64,000 bases of DNA from positions 81,031,892-81,095,891 of the forward strand of contig JAVMKO010000001.1 of assembly GCA_032164245.1 (NCBI GenBank), in the 5' to 3' direction. Position 1 is the first letter of the stretch, and the number at the start of each line of letters is the position of its first letter. The notes under the pieces were generated by a model. That model was not told the origin of the DNA. It made no database searches and saw only the letters and a program-made list of their open reading frames with translations. The translations under genes and the position numbers were made by a program. Source of the DNA: Sternotherus odoratus (Eukaryota; Chordata; Testudines; Kinosternidae). Below, piece by piece: positions 1 to 11,399 of the stretch.

Positions 1-510
1 GAGGGGGGTCAGAGCCAGCACCAGACCAGCCCCATTACTGGTAAGGGGCCTCCCCCCAACTCCCTCCCCGCCGCGGGCTCTGGCGGCAGTTTAAAGCGGT
101 GGCCCAGCCCCCGGGCCCTTTAAATAGCTGCCGGAGCCCCGTTGCCACTTCCCTAGGCTTCCAGCAACAGGGAGAGTCACTGATGTGAAAGGAATGGATC
201 CCATCATACGATACATTTCCTGCCTGGGCGACAGTGGTGTGTCCCTCAGGCTGGGCCTTTGGCATATGCTGTGTCCTACATTTGGGCTTTGACAGGTGGA
301 GAATCAGGAGGAGAGCTGGGTGGCAGTGGGGGGGGGGGGACACTGCCAGTGTGACACTCCCCAGGGTTGGGAGGCTGCTCACCACTACCTGCCCGTAGCG
401 TGAGGCGCCCGTCTGCCCCTGCAATAGCTCAGCACCTGTCTTTCTGGCCCCTGCAGACCTCACTCGCTGAGATGACAGGCACCAGGACTCTCCTGAGTCC
501 TTGGAGAGGT
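1..510. other. Intergenic, no gene seen
   Basis: GC-rich sequence with a homopolymer G run near 331-339. I see no exon with convincing splice sites and no repeat that I can name with confidence. The 20-130 stretch, with its 'ccctttaaat' motif and CG-rich core, resembles internal parts of GC-rich turtle hAT-like repeats, but the ends are not visible. Confidence 0.4.
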
Positions 511-1440
511 TCCTGCAGCGTACAGACTCCTTCACCAGACACTCACAGAATTACCACGCCTGCTGTCCCCAAAGGGAGAATACACCCACTGCCCAGATGG
601 GTGTCGATCCAGCAGCAACATTTTGCTTAGTCCACTGCACTGAAATATGTTTGTAGTGAAAAGAAAAATCAGTTTAGTAACAAAGAGAGGAGACTCGAAG
701 ATTCAAGGGGGGAGTGAGTCAGGATAACAGAAACAGAATGGTTCCATATTAAACAAAAGCATAATGTGCTTCCGAGAGTCTAAACTTACGAGGCTCATCC
801 ACCGTCTAAAGTAGTTTATCCCACTTTAGGCAATCTCCCAGCATCTCCAACCAACATGGCTGGGATCCCTCTTTCCTGAGTGCAAAACAACTGTCCCTTT
901 TGCTTCCTCGGTCCAGGACAAAGCGGGGCCTTTTTTCCTTTTCCTTATGTACTCCAAAATTCATTGCTTGACCAGTGTCAGGATGACGCCTGGGATTCAT
1001 TCTTCGATGTGTTGACCCTATATTGATCTCCCGGCTTCATGTTGCTTTCAGGGCATCCATTGTGTTGGCTTGCAATGTGTAATTTACATGTAAATTGAAG
1101 GTGACTACACAGCCTCTATTTGGCAGACATTTTTTGGTCAGCTCTGCCTCGCTTCAGACTTTAAAACACATTTCCCAGCGTATCTTCACATGACTTCTTA
1201 CAGCGTATCAGTAGGTACGTTTCAGAACGCTGTTCATTACCACCGTCATCCTGGCTTTTGCTCAAGATCTCACATAGCATTCTTTATGGATAGATGCGGT
1301 GAAAGGGGGGTGCTAGATGTAGTGAGTTTGTCAGGCGTGACAGAAGTTGCTGTCATAGAACAATGACCCCTTTGCCAGTTGACATTGTGGGGTTCTTAGC
1401 GTCCCCACCAGCCTTTGTGAACCTTTGTTAAGCCAAAGAA
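510..1440 (-). repeat. Possible antisense retroelement-derived block
   Basis: This stretch is less GC-rich than its flanks and has no exon-like frame. Its composition and phrases (for example around 600-760 and 1180-1420) resemble antisense LTR sequence that I recall from turtle genomes. I cannot find TG...CA ends or target duplications. The assignment is a weak pattern match. A plain unique intergenic sequence is the alternative. Confidence 0.22.
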
Positions 1441-2628
1441 AACCTGGCTACCAGCTGGTGGCACAGAGAAATCTTAAACCAAACAGAAGAAGAGTCCCCC
1501 AAAGTAGTGGGGTGTGGCCAGTCAAAAGGGGGCAAACCTGGACCTCTGCTGCCTGAAGAGCTCTTGGGACAAATTAGAGCAGCCCTAGGGACTGGGCCTG
1601 CACCTAATTTAAAGCCTCCTTCCCCACCCCACAGCATTAGCCTCTGGTTCTGGGGCAGCTCAGCTGGCTCAGACAGTCTGGCACTGGGAGCCCAGCACAT
1701 CCTGTCTCCTGTTCCGACTGGTACTTGGGATGTGGGGGCTAGGTCTCCTGGGGAATGTGGGTGACCCTGTATACCCAGCGGAGATGAGGAGGGAAATGTG
1801 ACTAGTGGTCTTGATCACCAATCAGCCCTGCACCTGTGAGAACAATGATGTAAGGGCTGGGGGAAGGGGGAGGGATTTTGCAAAGGGACCTTAACAGGGA
1901 AGAGGTAGCAGAAGTTTGCATTGAAAAACATACTACACAGAAACCCAGAACTGAGTGTGGGTGGGGTTGGGATGGGGACTGCTTCAGGTGAGGATTGAGG
2001 GGCATTGGCAGAGCAGGGATTTGGGTCCAGGGATAGAAGGTGGTGCTGCTAGGTTGGGAGCGAGGTAAACGGGCAGGGAGGTGGAGGTGGGGGCAGTGGG
2101 GAAGGAGGAGAGCAGGACTGGAACACCAGGGGATCCTGCAGCTTGGCAATTTCAACCTTCTCCTTGGCCAGACCCAGGGAAGAGGGAGAGTCTGAAAAGG
2201 GCAGTGTCTGGGCCCAGAGCAGAAGGAAATGGAAAACACAAAGAAAATAGCATCTCACTTTATCAGAGAGCAATACTGGAGTTTTGCCATGAGACGTGCA
2301 GGAACGAAACAGAAATGAAATCTAATCAGGGTAAAATTCCTGAAATGTACCGAAGGGGGAAGGATCCAGCGAGCCAGTGATGTGCTCTGACCGAGGGTGA
2401 CCACCTGGTCCCATTGGCTGCAGTAGGGTCAAAACTTGACCCTGGATGGGCCCCAGCTCCACATACATGGTTTCCACAGTGGGAGGGGAGCCCAACTCTG
2501 CCCTGCTGTGATGAACTGGCCCCAATGCCCTCCATGCTACAGCAGGTCGGGCATCTTTTGATGAAATGTTGGGGATTTTTTGATCAGACCATGCCAATTT
2601 ATCAAATCTGAAACCTGTTTCGAGAAAG
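1440..2628. other. Intergenic, no gene seen
   Basis: The frames here are short and overlap on both strands with no codon-like constraint. No repeat family or regulatory island stands out. Confidence 0.4.
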
Positions 2629-2629
2629 G

Positions 2630-2730
2630 GTGTGTGTGTGGGTGTGTGGGTGTGTGTGTGTGAGAGAGAGAGAGAGAGTGTGTGAGAGAGAGAGAGAGAG
2701 AGAGTGTGAGAGAGAGAGAGAGAGAGAGAG

Positions 2731-2772
<42 letters not shown>

Positions 2773-2809
2773 TGAGAGAGAGAGAGAGAGAGTGTGTGAG
2801 AGAGAGAGA

Positions 2810-2853
<44 letters not shown>
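2630..2853. repeat. Compound (TG)n/(GA)n microsatellite
   Basis: About 220 bp of alternating blocks of TG and GA dinucleotides on the plus strand. The blocks switch at least ten times, so this is a compound array rather than a single expanded tract. The open frames across it on both strands are pure Ser-Leu/His-Thr or Arg-Glu/Cys-Val repeats and are artefacts of the dinucleotide. Confidence 0.95.
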
Positions 2854-2859
2854 ATTCCT

Positions 2860-3925
2860 CACGAAGCAGTGAGTGTTGACATTTTCCAGATGAAAAATGG
2901 CTGTTTTCCGGTTTGAAGCAACATTTTGTTTCAAAATTTAAGTGAATTATAAGCATAAAAGACTATATATAACCAGTGTTTGAAATCCAAATAAAATGCT
3001 GGGGTAGACCTGAACTGAATATTCCTCCCCTCCCCCGCAGATTTTGATTGGCAAAAATGTTTGAGATTCTGATATTTCGGCTTCATTCAAAACAGGAAAA
3101 AATGTCCCCAGCTTGAAATTTTTCACGAGATGGGAAAACTGTCCCCCCCAAGCTGTGCACCATGCTAGTCTCACCGAGGGGTCTCAATGCTGCCCTGGAC
3201 AGACCCTCATGTCCCCTCCATGCTGAGAATGTCCACACTGATCCCACACGGACATTCAAACCTGTCTCAGTGTAAAACCGCCCCTGGCACAATGACAGGG
3301 CACTGATTGCTGCCCAGAGCGGGAGATGGCACAGAAATCCCTTTGCCCCCCCTTCATGGAACGGTGTTGAACATGAGTGTAACTCCTTCTGCGTCTCCCT
3401 GAGGAAGGGCTCTGACTATTCCAGGCACGAACCTTATTTAAAGAGACAAGGCAGTGGTGGCAAAGAGCGGAAGCAGAATAAGGCTGAGGGAGGGACCCTA
3501 CCATCGGCAAGGACCAGTGGAGTCCCCCGTTGGAGCTTTCTGGACACCACCTCTCCGTGCACCATTCATCAATTTAACCTGATAAAATGCAGCAGTTTTA
3601 AGTGACTCCAGCACTGAAAGCTCCAACAGACATGAGATTTACAAGGGGACGGCTGGCAAGGCTGCTCTGCCAGCCAAGTCCTGCTTTCCGCTGCCTTTCC
3701 TTTTCTTCTCAGTCTGTGGGACATCGGGGAGGAGAAATTGGGTGCCCGGCCAAGCTAGGAAATGTGGGCTGAGAAAGGAACAGCCATCGCAGGGTTAGTT
3801 CATGGAGGGAAGGAGAGGGCTAGGGGGAAAGAGTGGGATGAGGGAGGTGGCAGAGAGGGACTGTGTGGGACGGATGGAGGCCTGAGGAGGAGGGATATTG
3901 TTGGAGGGAAAGGTGCTGGGCAAGA
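2860..3925. other. Intergenic, no gene seen
   Basis: No exon is supported. The 2880-3140 part has short stretches such as 'ttttcacgag' and 'gggaaaactg' that recall the edges of AGAGCTGG-type turtle MITEs (compare 42019-42350), but no terminal repeats can be paired. Confidence 0.35.
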
Positions 3926-3927
3926 AT

Positions 3928-4150
3928 GGAAGATGTCTACACTACAAAAATGGCTGCCCAGCTACCATTCCTCATTCCCCTTCGCCTCCGTCCTTCCTTC
4001 TCCTCTCCCCTTCCTTCCATCCCTCCCTCCATTCCTCCCTCCATTCCTCCTTCCCATCACCGATGAGGGTTGTTAGCAATGAGCCTCCTCGCATCCCCTC
4101 ACCTGGTGTTGACAGCACTTTGGCAGCTAGTGTAGATAGGACAAAAACAT
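3928..4150. repeat. Degenerate MITE, 'gtctacact' family
   Basis: The left edge reads 'gtctacactac' and the right edge 'tagtgtagata', which are inverted relative to each other. These match the termini of the MITE at 7719-7971. The middle is a pyrimidine-rich (TTCC/CCCT) simple repeat at about 3970-4050. The element is old and divergent, so its ends are approximate. Confidence 0.45.
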
Positions 4151-4300
4151 TTGCAGTCCTCCCCCCACCACAGAAAGCATGTGATCAGTAGTCAGCTGGA
4201 TCCCCAGCTGGGCCGAGCTTTTGCCATCTTTCCGCTTCCCTGACCCTGGGACTTCTGGGGGTCAAAATGGCCCTTGGTGTAACTGAAAGCAGTTACAGGG

Positions 4301-4956
4301 TGTGACGGAGTAGGAATACTGTGTGTGTGCCTCAGTTTCCCCTATGCATTTCTTGAGCGTCTATGTGAAGAGATAAGGATGTGTAGCTGATGCCAAGCAG
4401 AGCCTCTCTGTAGGTGTCCATACCTGAAGCTGTAATCTGACTCCAAGTGGGGGAGGGAGGTCACCTGACCTGGCTGAGCGGGGGGGGGGGGGGGAGGGAG
4501 AAGGGGCTGAAGATAGTGATTTTCAGTTTGGAAGCTAGCTGGAGTAAGGCAGAGAAGAGGCAGGGAGCTCCAGGCAAGCTGGCCTAGCTCCCTGGCCCCA
4601 AAATGGATCCAGCTGAGGGGTCACGCTCGCTGTATGGTCTGTGTTAGACCAGGTAGAGGTAATCGAATAAACCTCTGTTTTACTGGCTGGCTGAGAGTCA
4701 CATCTGACTGTGGAGTGGGGTGCAGAATCCACGGGCTCCCCCAGGACACCACCCGGGCGGGTTCATTGGGGGAAGCACACGGAGGGGCAGAAGGTGCTGA
4801 ATGCTCCGAGGTCAGACCCAGGAAGGTGGAAGTGGGTACCCGTGAAGCTCCTAGCCTTAGAAACAGGCTGTGTACGGAGAGGGGACACTTCCCCCGGAAT
4901 CCTATCTGGCTTCATAGGGAGCAAGTTCCAGACCATCGTCCGGGCGCTCCGTGACA
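4301..4956 (+). mobile_element. Solo LTR, family A copy 1
   Basis: This 656-bp solo LTR starts TGTGACGGAG and ends CTCCGTGACA, so the termini form a 9-of-10 inverted repeat. It is flanked by a perfect 5-bp target duplication, CAGGG (4296-4300 and 4957-4961). A polyadenylation signal AATAAA lies at about 4665, in the usual R-region position, which sets the orientation. There is no gag, pol or env sequence beside it, so the provirus collapsed to one LTR by recombination. Three more copies lie at 24061, 34456 (minus) and 45305. A 5-bp duplication fits class III (ERV-L-like) or Ty3/Gypsy-like elements; the family cannot be settled without internal sequence. Confidence 0.9.
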
Positions 4957-4961
4957 CAGGG

Positions 4962-5913
4962 ATAGTTCTAAATTATGCTGGCTGCAACAGTCCTGCAGGC
5001 AGGGTTGTGCTGACCAGCAGTCAAGTGGCGTGCTGTATGATCTGGGCCTGTCTCACTCCTGCCCTTGACACCCTCTGTACACCCGTTAAGGATCACCCCT
5101 TCTTGGGGTCTCCTCAGCAGGCTCTGGCCCATAGACACTTGGGCTCTTCCTCCCCGGGATACTCCCGCTCACCTTCAATAACACCAGAGTGCAGGCAGAG
5201 CAGGGCAGGGCATTGAAAATGGCAGGGACACCTGGTAGCTTGTTAATAGGGCTCCCACTGTGGCTAGCGGCAGGGGGAGCGGAAATGGAGCTGGCAACAG
5301 TCGGAATTGTAGGGGGCGGTGGTGGGGAAAACTACTGTAGACACAGACCTGGTCAAAGAGCATGAAGGGACAAGTCCCAGTGATGCCACAAGCTCAGATG
5401 TTGGCAGTGTCAGGGCTGGGTGGGTAGAGGGGCTTTGGGAGAGGGAGCATCTCTGGAGTAGGAGAAGCGAGGGACAGAGAAATAAGAGAGGGAGAGGCCA
5501 TGTGCGAGGTGGCCAGTGACAGAGGGAGAGGTGGGATCAGTGGTGTTATGAGTGGGGAGCGTTTGGCTCTCTAACTCTTCTGCTTAATTCGCTCTGCACT
5601 TGCTCCCTCAGATCTGCCTGAGTCTGAGACGTCCCCATTAGCCTGATGCTAGGTAACCAGTCTGTGGTGGAAACCAGACAAGCAGAAGCCCCCCAACCAT
5701 CCCTCGCAGAGCTCTGTCATAACCAATCGGCTTCCAGCCCCTGCCAGCTGCCCCCAGTGCCGGCTGTCTGTGTGAGTTAAGTGTCTCATCCTGAGCCGCT
5801 GAGAACTGCCAAAGCCGGCCTGTATCATTCACAGCATCTGCGAGTGCAGCGCTGCCATCCAGACATCATCCGCCCTGCAGCTTCGTGGGCGCTCAGCTGG
5901 TACAGGAGGGAGG
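4962..5913. other. Intergenic, no gene seen
   Basis: Moderately GC-rich sequence without recognised repeats or exon structure. The longest frame is under 100 codons beyond the LTR border and shows no domain. Confidence 0.4.
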
Positions 5914-6219
5914 CCACCCCCCCACACACATCCGCCAACATATAAACACACATGTACCTGCCCCAATATACATACACCCCCCACACAACCCACTACGTGC
6001 GCACACAGATGTGCACATCCCCTTGCAAATAGACACACGCCCATCTCACATGAGCACACCCATCGCCCAGAACATACACACTCTCTATGCACACAGATGT
6101 GTACACCCCCCAACACATGGGTATATACACTCACAACACACAGATGGGTATAGCCCCCAACACGTGGGTGTGTACACCTCCAACACATGGGCATACAGAT
6201 ATGTACACCCCCAGCACAC
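5914..6219. repeat. Degenerate CA-rich minisatellite, block 1
   Basis: Imperfect tandem units of roughly 32-36 bp built around 'cacacagatgtgtacaccc' and 'caacacatggg'. The array continues after the LTR insertion at 7314-7385 and again at 8822-9040, so these blocks are pieces of one ancestral array. Cysteine- or histidine-rich frames across it are by-products of the repeat and do not code. Confidence 0.8.
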
Positions 6220-7313
6220 TGTGACGGTGCTGTTCCTGGTGGGATCCAACTGTGTCAGATCAGGACAGATTGCTTCCAAAGGGGCAACTACAGCCCAACG
6301 CTGGGGTTTTTCCACACTAAGGCAAACCAAACCAGCCAAACAGAAAAGACTTTGGTTTCGCCCCACTGGCTAACCACAAGTCACACAAGCAATTCCCTTA
6401 GACACTCCAGCTTCCCAGTATCACCACCACCAGCCACCTATCCTGGGGATCAATGGTTATGAAAACCAATACCCCAAATAAAGAAAACAGTTCTCCCCAA
6501 TTCCAAAGAATCAGGCCCCAGACCCAGGTCAATATACAAATCAGATCTTCCCACAAATCACGCTGTAGCCAATCCTTTAGAATCTAAAATCTAAAGGTTT
6601 ATTATACAAGGAAAAAGGTATAGGTGAGGGTTAAGAATGGTTAAAAGAAATCAATTACATGCAGTAATGGCACATCTCTTGGTTCAGGCTTGCAGCAAAG
6701 GTAGAATAAACTGCAGGTTCAAATCAAAGTCTTTAGAAAGCATCCCATTTAGGGATGGGTCCGCACCTTAGTTTAGAGTTCACCTCTGTAGCAAAGTCCA
6801 TTCAGAGCTGGAAGCAAGACAGGCTGCAGGCTGAAGGTAAAAGACAAAATGGAGGATGCTTCTTCCAGCTTTTATAGACTCTCTCTTCTGGGCCAAGACC
6901 CTCCTCCTTCTTTTGCAGAGTCCGGTTGCAAAATGGAGGTTTACAGTCACAAGGTCCAATCACCAGACTCTCCAGGATTCAGTTTCTGACCAGGCAGTTG
7001 ACATTCCTAGAGCAGCTCGGGTGTGGACAGGCATATACAAAGTCCATTGTGTGGTTGATGTCCCTTAATGGCCCATCAGCCAGGCCAGCCAAGTTAACAA
7101 CAGCTTGTCTGAGATTTCACAGGCACCTTATATCCAGTATTCATAACTTTAGTTTCAAAAAAGATACACATTAATGGCATATTCATAATTAGCCCTCCAT
7201 AATCTGGCCACAGACACCTGTTATGACCCCCTGTACATAAGATTTGGTGCCACTATAGGATCCTGGTTGCACCAATGATCTATATGGTCCCAAATTATTT
7301 CAGTAACGTGACA
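6220..7313 (-). mobile_element. LTR-like element, family B, antisense
   Basis: A block of about 1.09 kb begins TGTGACGGTG and ends ACGTGACA, so it has TG...CA ends with short inverted termini. The flanks are CACAC (6215-6219) and CACAT (7314-7318), a 4-of-5 match. An antisense polyadenylation signal ('tttatt' on plus, near 6598) implies minus orientation. The minus-strand start matches the truncated LTR at 63908-64000, which confirms a repeat family. No retroviral coding sequence is visible. It sits inside the CA-rich minisatellite, whose units resume directly after it. Confidence 0.75.
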
Positions 7314-7385
7314 CACATACGAGTGTGTACATCCCTAACACATGGGCACACAGATGTGTGCATCCCCCTCTGCATGGACACAGCT
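7314..7385. repeat. CA-rich minisatellite, block 2
   Basis: This stretch resumes the 'cacatgggcacacagatgtgtg' type of unit seen before the family B LTR. It shows that the LTR landed inside the array. Confidence 0.75.
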
Positions 7386-7700
7386 GTGTGTGATTTACAG
7401 GATCTGTGCTGTGCCGTGCCCTTTAAGCAGTCCCTTAGGAGGACCCCTGCAGTGTGCCGAGCCCCGAGGGGGTCTCGCTTTGCTATAAGGGTAGGTCGTG
7501 CAGCTTCAATGCCTCATAGGCTGAGCCTCCAGGCTACAACGTTCCTGTTTCACACGGTGAGTGCCACTGAGGTAGTATCTGCAGCGGTCCCAGGCAGCCT
7601 TTTTCAAACAGAGGAGGGTTTATTAGTCAGGTTAGCACAGCGCTGCAAAGGTTAAGACACAGTCCAGAATGGCTAACGCCAGGGCTCCAATGAGGAACCA
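7386..7700 (-). mobile_element. Possible antisense LTR fragment
   Basis: The sequence separates minisatellite blocks 2 and 3, so it is inserted DNA. An antisense AATAAA lies at about 7617 ('gggtttatta' on plus), and the phrase composition recalls turtle LTR R/U5 sequence. Neither terminus nor a target duplication can be defined. It could equally be part of a larger composite insertion reaching 8815. Confidence 0.35.
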
Positions 7701-7718
7701 ACTTGGTTGCCTTTCTCT

Positions 7719-7971
7719 AGGGCTTGTCTACACTACAGATGCGACAGTGGCCCAGCTGTAGCACCATAGCGCAGAAGTGTCCTGCAGCAATAGAAGGGGC
7801 TTTTCTGTTGCTGCAGGTTAGTCACCTCCCCAAGCAGGAGTATTCCACTGACCTAGCCAGGGCTGCACCAGAGGTGAGGTTGGCATAGCTCTGGCACTCA
7901 TGGGGTGTGAATTCTTCACGCCCCGGAGCGACATAATTATGTTGAGCTAAATGTTAAATATAGACCAGGCC
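7719..7971. mobile_element. MITE, AGGGCTTGTCTACAC family
   Basis: A 253-bp non-autonomous DNA element starts AGGGCTTGTCTACAC and ends TATAGACCAGGCCT, giving imperfect terminal inverted repeats. Short direct matches ('ctctag') flank it. Degenerate relatives lie at 8110-8325, 52865-53125 and 3928-4150. It has no coding capacity, so transposase must have come from another element. Confidence 0.7.
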
Positions 7972-8109
7972 TCTCTAGCCCTTTGTCTGATGTGACAGCT
8001 ACACTAGAGAGTTTACACACATGAAGATGTGCTGGGTAGGTGGAGAAGATCGGGGTGCAGGGCGCCCATTTTTCTGGGTCCCCCAATTGGCTGGAGTCCC
8101 TGGGCATGG

Positions 8110-8325
8110 GTTCTGTTGGCCCCTGAGTGACATAAGTTACACTGACCTGAGGCTGGCGTGGACAGTGCTATGTCAGTAGGAGAGCTGATCCCGCCAACCT
8201 AGAAGTGGTTTTCCTATGCTGTCGGGAACTCCCTCCCAGCAGAGAGCGACTTCACCAGTCACGCTGCAGAGGCACATCTGCACCACTGTAGCTGGTCTAG
8301 TGTGGACTACCTAGCGTAGCCTTAG
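8110..8325. mobile_element. Degenerate MITE, same family as 7719-7971
   Basis: The right edge 'tagtgtggactacctagcgtag' and the internal 'agagcgacttcaccagtcacgctgcag' correspond to the 7719 family. The left edge has decayed beyond recognition, so its limits are approximate. Confidence 0.5.
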
Positions 8326-8526
8326 TCCCAGGTAAGAGACTGTGTCTCCATGAGCCCAGTTCTTATCTCCGCCTCCTCTCACCACTGCCCATTGTTCTGC
8401 TGGAAGGCCATGCCCAGTTCACGTGTTCACCCTGCTGGGAGCCTCCTGCTGATAAGTGCCAATTGGTCAGTCACTGTAGGGCCCCAGCCAGTCCTAAGTG
8501 ACCCTAACTCATTCATATCACCCTGG

Positions 8527-8661
8527 TAGGTTGACCAGATGTCCCGATTTTGTAGGGACAGTCCCAATATTTCGGGCTTTTTAAAATATGGGCTCCTATT
8601 ACCCCCACCCCCCACCCCACTCCCTGTCCCGATTTTTCACACTTGCTATCTGGTTACCCTA
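8527..8661 (+). mobile_element. Short MITE, GGTGACCAGATGTCCCGA family
   Basis: This element of about 130 bp starts TAGGTTGACCAGATGTCCC and ends TATCTGGTTACCCTA. Its terminal inverted repeats are flanked by TA, as in Tc1/mariner-type insertions. Copies occur at 12451-12572 in the opposite orientation and at 43961-44083. It is non-coding. Confidence 0.8.
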
Positions 8662-8821
8662 CACCCTGGACAGCTTACATGACAAAAAAAACCCTCAGGT
8701 GATCTCCTCCTTTGCCTAATGGGCAGCTACTTAACCCTTCGGCACGTTCTGGATAACAATACCAAAGTGATAGGTAGAGGATCCTACAGCTAGGTCATAA
8801 AACTATTGCAGACACTTCCCA

Positions 8822-9040
8822 CTTCCGTCACATCTGTACACCCCAATGCACTGGCACACAGATGTGTGTCTACACCTCAATACATGTATACACACACACG
8901 TACATGGATGGCTGTACTCACCCCAATGCATGAGCACACAGATGTGTATACACTTCAATGCATGGATACACACACACAGATGTGTGCATACACACAACCC
9001 AGTATTTGGATGCACAGATGGACACACACCAATGTAACAG
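8822..9040. repeat. CA-rich minisatellite, block 3
   Basis: Units of the same type as block 1 recur ('cacacagatgtgtgtctaca', 'caatgcatgagcacacag'). The array therefore originally spanned blocks 1 to 3 and has been pushed apart by the insertions between 6220 and 8815. Confidence 0.75.
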
Positions 9041-9054
9041 TGTGAACTGTTACA
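9033..9054. repeat. Perfect 9-bp hairpin at the end of minisatellite block 3
   Basis: The arm TGTAACAGT at 9033-9041 and its exact complement ACTGTTACA at 9046-9054 surround a 4-base loop. It sits where the minisatellite gives way to a different sequence (9055-9475) and may mark one terminus of an inserted element. Confidence 0.6.
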
Positions 9055-9500
9055 TGGGTGGAGGGAAAAAAATAACCTGAGGTGCAGCTGATTCCAATTA
9101 ACCAATCCTCTCAGAGGCTGCTGGGAGTGGGTGTGGTCTGGAGCGTACATAAACCAGGGAGCCAGCAAGCGCATTCCAGCCAGGGAGTGTGTGTGAAGGA
9201 AAAGGTAGTGAGGCAGCACCCAAAAGGACCAGGAGATGGAAGGAATTATTAAGGGAAAACCAGGCAATCATCTTGGAGGACAAAGTACTGAGGTTGGAGA
9301 GAGCTGGGCACAGGCTGGGGCCTGCCTCTTTAAGAAACTTTGGACTTGTCTGAGAAAGTGAGAGGTTTTATGGGGGAAGTGGAGCTAGTGACAACCTTTG
9401 GATGTAGGTTATACTGAACTAAATGCTGATCTACCCCTTTTCTAAGCAGTCCTACATGCTCTCTGACTTCTCTTCCCCCCCCCCTATGCTTTTTCTGTAG
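9055..9500. repeat. Unclassified, probably inserted sequence
   Basis: This non-CA-rich stretch follows the third minisatellite block. Its 'aggtgcagctgattccaatt' and 'acataaaccagggagccagc' phrases resemble LTR or promoter-like segments that I recall from turtle retroelements. No ends are defined. Confidence 0.3.
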
Positions 9501-9508
9501 TCCTCAGC

Positions 9509-9592
9509 TTATCATAGAAGATTAGGGTTGACAGAGACCTCAGGAGGTCATCTAGTCCAACGCCTTGCTCAACCCCATCATCTCCTCCCATT
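9509..9592 (-). mobile_element. CR1 LINE 3' end fragment
   Basis: The stretch 'catagaagattagggttgac...' followed by 'agacctcaggaggtcatctagtccaac' is the antisense 3' end of a CR1 LINE, the same segment as at 50203-50290. Only about 85 bp remain. Confidence 0.75.
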
Positions 9593-9929
9593 GCTCTGTT
9601 AGGTTCACCTAGCCAAGTCAATTGTTCAGTCATTGGGGTTTTCACTGTCTCATGGTCTTCTACTGAGATGGATTGGTCCCAGCCAGTCCTTACTGGCCCA
9701 TTCATAGCACCCCACACAGCTACATGACAAAACATCTCCTGTCTCCTGCTGTTTACACTCAGTCCATAGCAGTACAGATCACAGAGGGAAACTGAGACAC
9801 ACATTGCCGCCCTACAAATATTACCAAAATTCCCACATTTGTCGCACCTTCCTCCAGCCACCCAAGAAACAGGTGTGCACAGTGATATATACACACACAC
9901 ACACATGGGCCAGGGACACAGACACATAC

Positions 9930-10840
9930 TGGGAAAGCCGTTGCCTCCAAGTTGGGTAAAGAGCAGCTCCTGCATACCTTTGAAAGAGTCAAATTCCTTG
10001 CTGGCTTCCCCAGCGACCCCTGCCACCACTGTGCTTTGAAGGGGTTATTAACATCACCAAAAAGGCTGTCTGGTCACACTAGCCCAGTGCAAAACAAAAG
10101 CTGCCAGAATTAGGAATTTAGTAGGAACCTCCAAAGATAGTCAGCGCCCTGTAGGCCAGGAGCTCAGGAGAGTGGCTGTGTGAGCAGCAGCTCTCTGCCT
10201 TCTCCTCCTTTCCCCTCACTTTTCCTTCCCTCCATCCCTCCTTTCCCAGCCTACCGTCCTGTTTCTTCTCACTCCTGCAGGTGCCATCAGGCCTTGGGCT
10301 TGCCCAGCCTGCCGTGGGCCCCATCTCTGCACATTAGGAAGGCCCAGACATCTCTCCTGATGAGCGTACTGTCATTTGGAATGGGGGCTCCTTCCCCCCC
10401 TGCCCTGGTAAATGGAGTCATGGTGCAAACAATTATCCACAATGACCCATTGCGGTAATAAATAACCGGAAAAAACGGAGATGGTCACTTCTCAGTGTAA
10501 GTGGCAAATCAATAACCCTCTGAGCCAGGCCCCTCTCTGCATGGAGTCCCTCCGGAGGAGAGGAGATGGGGAAGTAACAGAAGGGGGGAGGGCACCGCTC
10601 CATGGGAGGAAGGATCTTCCGCATTCACCCCCAACTTGCACCCACATCCTCTGCTGAGGCAGTGGGGAAGGCCTGACCCCTGTTGATTTACTCCCTGTGA
10701 TCTCCCACAGAGCAGAGGCAGAGAAACAGTGCCCTCCTTGACTGGGGCAAAGGGGATGGGTAGGAATCCCTTGCCCAGCACAGCATAGTGATCTTGATTT
10801 ATGAAGGCAGCCTCCCAAAGGAAAGCGGTGTCTAGTGCAG
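9930..10840. other. Intergenic, no gene seen
   Basis: No repeat family or exon can be supported. Short CA-rich remnants occur at 9885-9910. Confidence 0.4.
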
Positions 10841-11185
10841 CAGTTCTCAGCCAGGGGTCTGGGGCTCCATTGGGGTGGGGGGCTGCGAGAAGGTTTCAGG
10901 GGGTCTGCCAAGTAGGGCCAGTGTTAGATTCACTGGAACCCAGGGCGGAAGGCCGAAGCCCCTCTGTGCAGAGCGGGAGCCCGGGGCCCTGAGCTCTGCC
11001 ACCAGGTTCTGAAGTTGAAGCCTGAGCAACTGAGCTTTGTGGGGCCCGTTGTGGCAATTGCCCTGCTTGCTAGCCCCTAATGCCGGACTAGGGTTTTATA
11101 AGCAGAAAACCAGTGGTGGTGGCACAGGTGGGCCATGGAGTTTTATAACATATTGGGGGAGAGGGGGCCTCAGAAAGAAAAAAGT
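10841..11185 (+). mobile_element. hAT-like element, CAGTTCTCA type
   Basis: The left terminus CAGTTCTCAGCCAGGGGTC matches the 5' edge of hAT-type non-autonomous elements that begin CAG(T/C)GGTTCTCA. The following sequence is typical of reptile hAT MITEs. The right edge ('gagggggcctcagaaag') is approximate, and no 8-bp target duplication could be confirmed. Confidence 0.5.
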
Positions 11186-11199
11186 GGACTGAATAGGGG

Positions 11200-11395
11200 A
11201 CTAGCCATTAGACAGCCCTGAGTTCTAATCCTGATTCTTCTCTGTCTGTGAGCTTGGGCAACTCACTTGTGGCAGAGAGGGTATCTGTCTGCTGGGGTTG
11301 GTGCTCCCCTCTCTCGCAGGGCTGTCCTTGCACAGTGCCTAGCACAATGATCAGGGTGCCTGGGCACTACAATACAAATAATGAATGCTATTAAG
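11200..11395 (+). mobile_element. MIR-like SINE fragment
   Basis: The segment 'agttctaatcctgattcttc...gagcttgggcaactcact' followed by '...cacagtgcctagcacaatgatcagggtgcctgggcactac' matches the body and 3' part of the MIR-like tRNA-core SINE seen also at 17355, 25655 and 26371. It is diverged. Confidence 0.55.
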
Positions 11396-11399
11396 GGTC

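Noticed and set aside
5885..6373. 162-codon His/Thr-rich frame
   Set aside because: It translates the CA-rich minisatellite and runs into the LTR.
6220..7313. Intact endogenous retrovirus
   Set aside because: Only LTR-like sequence is present. No internal coding region is seen here or beside any other LTR in the window.
5914..9040. CRISPR-like array of regularly spaced repeats
   Set aside because: Units are degenerate, CA-rich and directly adjacent without unique spacers, in a vertebrate genome.
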